Positions 31,520-37,876 of a stretch of DNA of 37,876 nucleotides are shown here, one piece after another (the stretch's first letter is position 1; each line of letters opens with the position of its first letter). Position numbers and translations under genes: made by a program. The notes beneath the pieces were generated by a model that saw nothing but the letters and a program-made list of their open reading frames with translations, was not told the origin of the DNA and ran no database searches. The DNA is from Limosilactobacillus kribbianus (GTDB taxonomy: Bacteria; Bacillota; Bacilli; Lactobacillales; Lactobacillaceae): positions 1 through 37,876 of the forward strand of contig NZ_JAOVYZ010000015.1 in the NCBI RefSeq assembly GCF_026413145.1. Reading direction: 5' to 3'.

Positions 31520-32443
31520 ATGACTAACCATATCGTGGTTCTAGGTAGCATCAACGTTGACACTACCTACCATGTCGACCGTTTCCCGCAACCTGGTGAA
31601 ACGATCGCCGCATTAAGCAAAAGTTCCGCTCCGGGTGGCAAGGGTGCCAATCAGGCAGTCGCCGCCGCTCGTTCCGGGGCCATCACCAGTTTTATCGGTG
31701 CTGTCGGGTCAGATAGTGAAGGACAATACATGCTCGACGCGCTGAAAGACAATGACGTCGACGTCACCCACATTACCGTCGACCAGTTCCACGGAACCGG
31801 CAGCGCGGCCGTGACGCTCGATGCCAACGGTCAAAACGACATCATGGTCTATGGTGGGGCCAACCAGGCAATGACAGCTGAGGTCCTCGGCGATCTTAGT
31901 TCCCTGCTAGCAAAGACCGACTTTGTAATTGCCCAGTTCGAAACGCCCCAAGCCGTTGCCCTGGCCCTCTTCAAACAGGCCAAGCAGCACCAGGTCACAA
32001 CGATTCTGAACCCAGCACCGGCCCATTCAATTATGCCGGAACTGTTAAAGTACACTGACGTGATTGCGCCGAACGAAACCGAATGCGCCCTGCTGACCGG
32101 AATTGAAATCAGCGATGAAGAATCAATGCTGAAGAGCGCCGACTACTTCCGGCAGCGTGGAGTTCGCCACCTCTTGATTACCCTGGGTTCCAAGGGTGTC
32201 TTCTACTCTTGCCCGGACAAGCACGGACTCGTCCCGGCCTTCAAGGTCAAAGCCGTCGACACAACTGCCGCCGGTGACACCTTCATCGGGGCGCTGAGTT
32301 CCCAGCTTGAACCGGACCTGGCCAACGTGGCCGACGCCCTGGTATACGCTCAACGTGCTTCCAGCCTGACTGTCCAAGGGATGGGTGCTATGCCATCAAT
32401 TCCGACAGCTGAGCAGGTTCGCCAAGCACTCGCCACAAAATAA
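31520..32443 (+). CDS. rbsK: Ribokinase
   Basis: A 307-residue PfkB-family kinase that forms ribose 5-phosphate. The N-terminal [21 protein letters not shown] is the ribokinase signature (shown in part as [20 protein letters not shown]), with [16 protein letters not shown] as the sugar-binding Gly-Gly loop. [25 protein letters not shown] and the C-terminal [13 protein letters not shown] with the catalytic Asp complete the set. ATG 31520 follows GGAGGAGA. It is the first gene of an rbsK-rbsD-transporter operon, with 20 and 23 bases between genes. The promoter carries two LacI-type operators, so expression should depend on ribose and carbon state. Confidence 0.93.
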   Translation: MTNHIVVLGSINVDTTYHVDRFPQPGETIAALSKSSAPGGKGANQAVAAARSGAITSFIGAVGSDSEGQYMLDALKDNDVDVTHITVDQFHGTGSAAVTLDANGQNDIMVYGGANQAMTAEVLGDLSSLLAKTDFVIAQFETPQAVALALFKQAKQHQVTTILNPAPAHSIMPELLKYTDVIAPNETECALLTGIEISDEESMLKSADYFRQRGVRHLLITLGSKGVFYSCPDKHGLVPAFKVKAVDTTAAGDTFIGALSSQLEPDLANVADALVYAQRASSLTVQGMGAMPSIPTAEQVRQALATK

Positions 32444-32463
32444 ACTACGAGGAGAAACTGAAC

Positions 32464-32859
32464 ATGAAAAAAACTGGTATTTTGAATTCTGAAGTTGCCG
32501 CCGTTGTCGCCGGAATGGGCCACATGGACTGGCTGTCCATCGGTGATGCCGGGATGCCCGTTCCTGCCGGCACCAAGAAGATTGACCTCTGTGTCGACAA
32601 GGAACTGCCAAGCTTCATGGACGTTTTGCAAAACGTTTTGAAGGAATTAAAGGTCCAAAAGATTTACCTGGCAGATGAGATCAAGGACCAAAACCCGGCA
32701 CAGCTTGAAAACATCAAGCAGGCCCTGCCGGATGTGGAAATCGAGTTTATGCCCCACTCCCAACTGAAGAAGGACCTGGCCAAGACCCACGCCTTCATCC
32801 GGACCGGGGAAATGACCCCTTACTCCAACATCATTCTCGAATCAGGCGTTACTTTTTAA
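32464..32859 (+). CDS. rbsD: D-ribose pyranase
   Basis: A 131-residue RbsD/FucU-family mutarotase that converts beta-pyran to beta-furan ribose, the form used by ribokinase. The family opening [20 protein letters not shown] with the catalytic His in [17 protein letters not shown], and the C-terminal [21 protein letters not shown] with its Tyr and Asn, are clear. Length is exactly that of RbsD. ACGAGGAGAAA precedes the ATG. It is the middle gene of the ribose operon. Confidence 0.95.
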   Translation: MKKTGILNSEVAAVVAGMGHMDWLSIGDAGMPVPAGTKKIDLCVDKELPSFMDVLQNVLKELKVQKIYLADEIKDQNPAQLENIKQALPDVEIEFMPHSQLKKDLAKTHAFIRTGEMTPYSNIILESGVTF

Positions 32860-32882
32860 ACTAAAGGAGCAATTAAGTCAAA

Positions 32883-34256
32883 ATGGATATTAGCAAGAGC
32901 AAGGCTGCAAAAAGCCAAAAGCAAAGTTGGGTTCAACTGCCCGATGGTTATCTGAACCGCACCCCGATTTTTCAATTCATTATTTTATGTTTAATTTTCC
33001 CAATGTGGGGTGCCGCAGCCAGCCTGAACGATATTTTAATCACCCAGTTCAAGACGGTCTTCACGCTGAACGATACTGCAACGGCCTTTGTGCAGAGTGC
33101 CTTTTACGGTGGTTACTTCCTGATGGCTATCCCGGCATCAGTTTTAATTAAGAAGACCTCTTACAAGCTGTCAATCTTAGTCGGACTCCTCTTCTACATC
33201 ATCGGGTGTGGGATGTTTTTCCCGGCTTCACACGTTGCAACTTACAGCATGTTCCTGGCAGCGATCTTCGCCATCGCAATCGGTCTGAGTTTTTTGGAAA
33301 CTTCCTGTGATACCTACGCCACGATGTTCGGTCCGAAGTCACAGGCCAACATGCGGCTCAACATCGCCAACGTTTTAATTCCATTGGGTGACATCACTGG
33401 AATTATCCTTGGTAAGTACCTGATCTTCGGTGAGGGTGGTAACATCGCTGACAAGGTTAAGGGGATGACCCCCGCCCAGGCTGAAGCCTTTAACCAGCAC
33501 ATGCTGCAACTGACTCTGCAGCCATACAAGTACATCTTAATTGTCCTGATCATCATTTTCATCATTCTGGCGGTTACTAAGATGCCACGGGCCAAAGCCT
33601 TTGCCACGGCCGAAAATGGTGCTCAGGCACAGGAAGAACAGCCAAGTCTGAGTGAATCCTTCCACTACCTGATCCACAACAAGCGTTACATGAAGGGTGT
33701 GCTTTGCCAATTCATCTACGCCGGAATGCAGACGACGGTTTGGTCATTCACCATCCGGCTGGCATTGCGGATCGATAGCCACATTTCCGATGCCGATGCC
33801 TCAACCTTCATGATTTACAGTTACATCGCCTGGTTCTTCGGTAAGCTGGTTGCCAACTGGTTCCTGAAGCGTTACTCCATCACCAAGGTTCTGACCTGGT
33901 TCTCCCTGCTCGGAACGATTTCACTGATCATTACCTTCGCGGTCCCAAGCATGGTTGCTGTTATTGCCGCCATCGCTACCAGCTTCTTCTTCGGTCCGGA
34001 ATGGCCAACGATTTACGCCCACACCCTGGACCAAGTTCACGAAAAGAAGCACACCGCAATGGGTGGGGCTTTCATCGTGATGTCCTTGATCGGTGGGGCA
34101 ATCGTGCCGGCAATCCAGGGACGAGTTTCCGACCTTTCCGGCTCAATGCAGCTTTCCTTCATCGTGCCAGCAATTTGCTTTGCCCTGATCACGATTTACT
34201 TCTGGACGGAACACCGCTACGAACTGGCACACCCTGAAGAAGTTCAGGAACACTAA
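32883..34256 (+). CDS. FucP-like MFS permease, probable ribose:H+ symporter
   Basis: A 457-residue major facilitator transporter with about twelve membrane spans and a central cytoplasmic loop (MPRAKAFATAENGAQAQEEQ). The segments LNDILITQFKTVFTLNDTATAFVQ and FYGGYFLMAIPASVLIKK match the L-fucose:proton symporter family (FucP). GLSFLETSCDTYATMFGP is also characteristic. The operon with rbsK and rbsD makes ribose the likely substrate, instead of fucose; this follows from context. The ribosome binding site is AAAGGAGC. It differs from the ABC RbsABC and the RbsU permease used in many relatives. A terminator follows 47 bases after the stop. Confidence 0.88.
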   Translation: MDISKSKAAKSQKQSWVQLPDGYLNRTPIFQFIILCLIFPMWGAAASLNDILITQFKTVFTLNDTATAFVQSAFYGGYFLMAIPASVLIKKTSYKLSILVGLLFYIIGCGMFFPASHVATYSMFLAAIFAIAIGLSFLETSCDTYATMFGPKSQANMRLNIANVLIPLGDITGIILGKYLIFGEGGNIADKVKGMTPAQAEAFNQHMLQLTLQPYKYILIVLIIIFIILAVTKMPRAKAFATAENGAQAQEEQPSLSESFHYLIHNKRYMKGVLCQFIYAGMQTTVWSFTIRLALRIDSHISDADASTFMIYSYIAWFFGKLVANWFLKRYSITKVLTWFSLLGTISLIITFAVPSMVAVIAAIATSFFFGPEWPTIYAHTLDQVHEKKHTAMGGAFIVMSLIGGAIVPAIQGRVSDLSGSMQLSFIVPAICFALITIYFWTEHRYELAHPEEVQEH

Positions 34257-34302
34257 TCAATTCTTTTCCCAGAATTATAATTGCCAATTACAAACAATGC
34301 GC

Positions 34303-34346
34303 AAAAGGCTCCTCACTGCCATCCGGTAATGAGGAGCCTTTTGATT
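34303..34346. terminator. Bidirectional terminator after the ribose operon
   Basis: AAAAGGCTCCTCA (34303-34315) pairs perfectly with TGAGGAGCCTTTT (34330-34342). It also serves the convergent dehydrogenase gene. Confidence 0.92.
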
Positions 34347-35289
34347 ATTTAACTTTAGCAAAATTATTCTTGATTGCCTCTGCCGACTTAGCAAAGAGAG
34401 CTTCTTCCTGTTCGGTCAAGTCCAATTGCGGCTGATCGATCACCCCAGCAGCTCCCACCGTGGTTGGCTGGCCGATGTAGGTGCCCAGCTGCTCATTCAG
34501 CGAGGTTGCCGGGAAGGTGCGGCGTTCATCGTTTAAGACCGATTTGAGGATCGTCAGGGCTGTCATCCCGATCCCGTAGCAGGTGTAACCCTTGCCCAGG
34601 CCAACGACATGCCCACCCAGGCGGGCCTGGTTTTGCAGGTCATCTAAGTCAAGCCCCTGCTCCTTGGCAATCTTGGTCATCGCGCGGCCGTTGACGGTCA
34701 CGGAGCTCCAAGCCGTGAACTGGGTTTCACCGTGTTCACCGATCACGTAACCGGCAACGTCGGTCATCGACTTGCCCAACGTCTGGGCCACGGCCCGGTG
34801 CAGTCGCGCGGTGTCCAGCGAGGTTCCCGTCCCCAGCACTTGTTGAGCCGGCAGGCCGCTCTCCCGCTGCATCAGCTGAGCGATCACGTCACAGGGGTTG
34901 GAAATACAGATCATGATCCCGTGGAAACCACTCTGCTTAATGCGGGGCCCGACTTCTTTAACGATTCGGGCGGAGTTAGCAAGCTCCCCGACCCGGTTGT
35001 TTGAATGGTCATTCGGATTCCCAAGGACGATCTTGATGTTGCCGGCGGAAAAGACAATTGCGTCCGCGTCAGCAAGGGTTGACCAGTCATCCTCATAGGG
35101 CACAAAGGAAACCTTGGTTGTGGTCGCCAGGTAGGCCTGTTGGTCCGTTAAATCGTAAGCTTCTGCACGCGCAACTTTGTCTTTTTCATCAATCAGCATC
35201 AGTTCGCTGGCAATTCCGGCCGTCACAATATTGGTCGCAACGGTAGAGCCGACGTGACCGACACCGATCACAGCAACTTTATTTCCCAT
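34345..35289 (-). CDS. L-2-hydroxyisocaproate / L-lactate-type dehydrogenase
   Basis: A 314-residue NAD-dependent dehydrogenase of the LDH/MDH superfamily. The Rossmann loop is VIGVGHVGSTVATN, an acidic LMLIDEKD ends the second strand, SAGNIKI and ISNPCDVIAQLMQ follow, DTARLHRAVA is the substrate-loop region, and the catalytic His186 lies in VIGEHGETQF. The sequence is closer to L-2-hydroxyisocaproate dehydrogenase of lactobacilli (SxxGNIK, NPxDVI, GKGYTxYG) than to fermentative L-lactate dehydrogenase, where the loop reads differently. A role in branched-chain 2-oxoacid reduction is therefore likely. It is monocistronic and intact. Confidence 0.85.
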   Translation of the reverse strand: MGNKVAVIGVGHVGSTVATNIVTAGIASELMLIDEKDKVARAEAYDLTDQQAYLATTTKVSFVPYEDDWSTLADADAIVFSAGNIKIVLGNPNDHSNNRVGELANSARIVKEVGPRIKQSGFHGIMICISNPCDVIAQLMQRESGLPAQQVLGTGTSLDTARLHRAVAQTLGKSMTDVAGYVIGEHGETQFTAWSSVTVNGRAMTKIAKEQGLDLDDLQNQARLGGHVVGLGKGYTCYGIGMTALTILKSVLNDERRTFPATSLNEQLGTYIGQPTTVGAAGVIDQPQLDLTEQEEALFAKSAEAIKNNFAKVK

Positions 35290-35361
35290 AGTAGAATCCC
35301 CCTTGATTAATAAATTGCTCTCATTATAGTCTCATTATTTTTTAATTCAAGAGCAAATAAA

Positions 35362-35393
35362 AAGTGACCAGGAAATTTTTAATCCTGATCATT
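35362..35393 (-). terminator. Terminator of the nitronate-monooxygenase-like gene
   Basis: On the minus strand AATGATCAGGA pairs with TCCTGGTCACT (one G-T mismatch) and is followed by TTTTTATTT. It lies eight bases after the downstream stop at 35401, not after the internal TAG, which shows that the longer frame was the original gene. Confidence 0.75.
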
Positions 35394-35400
35394 TCATCCC

Positions 35401-36378
35401 CTATTGAATTTGCGGAGCGGCCTTCAAAAGAGTCATTCCAGCGGTATAAACATCCTGAATAATCTCAGCAACGGGTCGCTCTGCCTTGACCAGGTCAACA
35501 ACCTATCCCGGCATGGCCGCGCCCCGGTGCTGAAGTTCCCCCTCGGTTGAGCCGATTCGCAGGGAACCACTAGCCAGTTTAGCAACCAACGGGGCCGCCT
35601 CCCGTGGAAGATGCGTTGCTTCGACCTCGGCCACTTGGGCGGTCAGGTCATTCTTCAGGTTCCAGCATGGTGCGCCGGTTGATTCACCGACTTCAACCAG
35701 ATCATCAACGGAAGCTTCCACGACCACCCGCTTGACATTTTCATGAACGTTGCCCTCCTTGGCTGCCAGAAAGGCCGTTCCCATTTCAACGCCGGCAGCA
35801 CCCATTACCCGGGCAGCGGCATAGCCCCGGCCGTCAGCAATTCCACCGGAAGCAACGACCACCGCGTTCTTCACGACATCCAGCGTTTCTGCAAGCAATG
35901 GCAGGGTCCCAGTCGTACTGATGTGACCGCCGCCTTCCCAGCCTTTGGCAATGATTACGTCCGCACCGGCACGGTCAGCTACGGCAGCCTCACTAGCACT
36001 CATAATCTTGGTGATGACGTTCATCCCCTCGTCATGCCAGCGCTGGAACCACTTTTGATCCAATTTATAGTTAGCGCCTTCCAACGAATCAGCGTAAATA
36101 TTTTGAAGGCCGTTGCGCGCAGCAATTTCAGTTATCCGCTCAAGGTTTCCCTCAGCGTCAGAACTCATGGTGACGTTAATTGCAAACGGCTTGTCAGTAA
36201 TCTGCTTGGTGGCCTTAATCTGTTCCTCAACTACCTCCGTCGGGGAGAAGCCAACTCCCAATACACCGAGGGCGCCGGCTTCACTAATTGCGCCAACCAG
36301 TGGGGCCATTGAGGTCCAAGCCATTGGTCCACCAATGATTGGGTATTTAATGTTGAGTTGCTTTGCTAATTCATTCAC
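35401..36378 (-). pseudogene. Nitronate monooxygenase / FabK-like flavoprotein with internal TAG
   Basis: An FMN TIM-barrel protein of the 2-nitropropane dioxygenase family. The N-terminus has KYPIIGGPMAW and GALGVLGVGF. The catalytic-His segment is GWEGGGHIST, and ASGGIADGRGYAAARVMGA plus GVEMGTAFLA bind the FMN phosphate. After 291 residues (GAAMPG) an in-frame TAG at 35503-35505 interrupts the gene, yet the same frame continues for 33 more sensible residues (VVDLVKAERPVAEIIQDVYT and on) to a second TAG at 35401 and then the terminator. The full family length is about 320-330, so this is a nonsense mutation near the end. The shortened protein keeps the whole active site and may still work. 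The divergent TetR gene is frameshifted. Confidence 0.82.
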
Positions 36379-36426
36379 GATGATTCACTCCTTAACTGAT
36401 GATATACTTATGATAATCAACGGTAC

Positions 36427-36457
36427 CGGTTTGACCTAGACACTTTTGGCCAAACCG
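36427..36457. promoter_or_regulatory. Inverted repeat between the flavoprotein and TetR genes
   Basis: CGGTTTGACC (36427-36436) and GGCCAAACCG (36448-36457) form a 10-bp inverted repeat with one mismatch. The position midway between divergent genes fits the operator of the adjacent TetR protein. Confidence 0.55.
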
Positions 36458-36479
36458 TCAGTAAGGAGGCACCATTTTC

Positions 36480-37021
36480 ATGGGTGTTCGTGAACGAATT
36501 ATCAAGACGTTTTTAGAACTACTGGGAACCACCAGCTACGAGCACATCAGCATTGCGGCCGTGATGCGCCAATGTCAGCTACCGCGGACTTATTACTACA
36601 ATTCTTCGATGATAAGTCTAGTCTCGCTCATGAGGCCTTCTATTCCATTATGGCACCCGCCTTTAAATGGATAGCCCAGGGTCTGCAGGCAGATGGCACG
36701 ATTAATCAGGTTGCCACCATCCAGGGAGTAACCTACCTTACCGAGCATAGCGATTCGGCGCAAAAGCTCTTCAACATTCAGGTGGGCGACGACAATTTCC
36801 CACGTGAATACCAGCGCCGCACCAAGCAAATTGTTTATGACCGCTTACATCAGATCTTTCGTTCAACGCCAAAACGACTCGATTACGTAGCAGAGCTATA
36901 CGCCGCCGATGCGATTGCTACCATTAATTGGTACTGGCGACAGGACACACCGCTCTCTCCCGCCCAACTGGTTGACTTCATCATTACAAGCTATGAAAAA
37001 GGGTTAATTAAGCTACTTTGA
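36480..37021 (+). pseudogene. TetR-family regulator, frameshifted
   Basis: From ATG 36480 (GTAAGGAGGC upstream) the frame encodes a TetR-like start, RERIIKTFLELLGTTSYEHI and IAAVMRQCQLPRTYYY, then loses homology. The next frame resumes directly with FFDDKSSLAHEAFYSIMAP and runs to TGA after 37018. A single lost base at about 36597-36602 explains the break (for example TAC CAA TTC read as TAC AAT TCT). The restored protein would be about 180 residues, normal for the family. The divergent flavoprotein gene carries a nonsense codon, so the whole regulated unit appears to be decaying, unless these are base-calling errors. Confidence 0.82.
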
Positions 37022-37030
37022 TTCGCCTTC

Positions 37031-37080
37031 AAATTATCAGGGCGTGGGCCATCATAAACTGGCCCACGCCCTGATAATTT
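37031..37080. terminator. Perfect 20-bp bidirectional terminator
   Basis: A 20-bp stem without mismatch (37031-37050 with 37061-37080; GGGCGTGGGCC at its core) and a 10-base loop lie between the convergent TetR and aldo/keto reductase genes. Confidence 0.92.
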
Positions 37081-37082
37081 AG

Positions 37083-37766
37083 TTATTTAAGTGAATCTGG
37101 TCGGCCACTGCCACAAATCGATTCGATATCGGTCGGATTGCGTGGGCTCCATAATAGGCCCTTGCCCAGGTCAAGCTGCTTAACCGCCGCCATTTCGTCA
37201 GCAGTCAGATCAAAGTCTTGCGAATTAAAGTTTTCGATAATCCGTGCCTTGTGGACACTCTTGGGGATTGCGACGATTCCCTGCTGGGTCAGCCAGCGCA
37301 GCATTACCTGTCCGGTCGTCTTGCCATGGCTTTGCGCGATTTTGGTTAGGACGGGATTGTTAAAGATATCGTGCAATCCTTCCGCCAGTGGTGAGAAAGC
37401 TTCTGGCTGAACGTTTTGCTGGCGATAAAAGTCAACAACGGCGCCTTGCTGGTCAAGGGGATTAATTTCCATCTGATTGACCGCCGGCTGAACGTCATTG
37501 AAAATCCGAAAGTTCGTGTAGAGGTCTGGCATAAAGCTGGAAACGCCAATTGCCCGAATCTTACCGGCCTTGTACGCGGCCTCCATTGCCCGCCAGGCGT
37601 TAAAGGTATCACCAAATGGCATGTGCAATAGGTAAAGATCCAAATAATCAGTTCCCAGCTTCTGCAGTGCCGTCTCGATGGCCCGCGCCGGCTTGTCACC
37701 GGTCGTGTCCGTCACCCACATTTTTGAAGTAATAAAAAACTGTTCCCGCGGGACAATGTCATTAAG
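37083..37766 (-). pseudogene. Aldo/keto reductase lacking its N-terminal part
   Basis: The frame reads back from the stop at 37083 to an in-frame TAA at 37767-37769. Homology starts at IVPREQFFITSKMWV, which lies about 65-80 residues into normal aldo/keto reductases. What remains includes the catalytic Lys (TSKMW) and His (YLLHMPFGD), IGVSSF, VNQMEINPL, SPLAEG and the NADPH-binding IPKSVHKARIIENF. The N-terminal barrel strands with the catalytic Asp and Tyr are missing. ATG 37721 could start a 212-residue product, but it would be inactive as a reductase. The break near 37760 lies 115 bases from the window end, beside sequence of a different kind with a long hairpin. Confidence 0.82.
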
Positions 37767-37792
37767 TTAAGCTATTGACATTTGGGATACCA

Positions 37793-37843
37793 AAAGAGTG
37801 AGCCTTTATTTACACAATTTGTGTGAATGAAGGCTCACTCTTT
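37793..37843. repeat. Long hairpin at the right edge
   Basis: AAAGAGTGAGCCTT (37793-37806) pairs perfectly with AAGGCTCACTCTTT (37830-37843), and inner ATTTACACA / TGTGTGAAT extends the stem with one mismatch. It sits beyond the point where the aldo/keto reductase gene is cut, so it belongs to the DNA that replaced the gene start. It may be a terminator or the end of a mobile element; I cannot tell which. Confidence 0.6.
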
Positions 37844-37876
37844 GCTTTAAACAGCGTTGCTTTTTAAAATTAAATA

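Noticed and set aside
37770-37790. Second IS30 end at the right edge
   Set aside because: TTGACATTTGGG resembles TTGACATTTCGGG at 108-120, but its orientation is wrong for an element entering from the right, and no transposase codons are visible.

Overview
The window reads as chromosomal DNA of a Gram-positive lactic acid bacterium, most likely a heterofermentative Limosilactobacillus of moderately high GC. The basis is the YKSGKNW-type signal peptide on an LPKTG-anchored GH68 fructansucrase, a methionine-type T-box, Lactobacillaceae-like oxidoreductases, a gluconokinase, a ribose operon with a fucose-permease-like transporter, and strong AGGAGG ribosome binding sites. Species was not determined. 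Both ends lie in damaged genes: an IS30 transposase tail that cuts cas9 on the left, and an aldo/keto reductase lacking its 5' end on the right. The window may therefore be a contig broken at repeats.

Left accessory block (1-7.1 kb, visibly more AT-rich in its large genes). It holds an IS30 remnant, a type II Cas9 that has lost everything after the RuvC-III region, a polytopic membrane protein with HELSH, a decayed SDR, and a large single-gene fusion of a phospholipase-D-type nuclease domain with a P-loop ATPase. The fusion is the best candidate for a poorly described, possibly anti-phage, system. No CRISPR array, cas1, cas2, csn2 or recognisable tracrRNA is present.

Metabolic block (7.1-22.3 kb). 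In order: a FAD fumarate-reductase-type flavoprotein with a frameshifted TetR; a small acidic protein and a DUF554 membrane protein; a histidine phosphatase; an Ldh_2-type dehydrogenase; an unlisted 55-residue acidic protein behind a cre-like operator; a T-box leader with a MetE-C-type methyltransferase; gluconokinase; and an NAD(P)-binding oxidoreductase and an Old Yellow Enzyme that share a near-identical upstream DNA element. A structured palindromic repeat follows. Next are an apparent LysR-pdxK-EamA operon, the divergent nicotinamidase pncA, and a sugar O-acetyltransferase.

Right block (22.3-37.9 kb). It contains the GH68 cell-wall fructansucrase with seven 63-bp repeats; a frameshifted MerR regulator divergent from an SDR behind a textbook MerR promoter (19-bp spacer containing a perfect dyad); sbcDC; a ribokinase-RbsD-MFS operon with two LacI-type operators; an L-2-hydroxyisocaproate-type dehydrogenase; a nitronate-monooxygenase-like gene with an internal TAG, next to a frameshifted TetR; and the truncated aldo/keto reductase.

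A recurring theme is regulator decay: three of the four transcription factors carry single-base frameshifts while nearly all enzymes are open. This could be biological loss, slippage at homopolymers, or assembly error.
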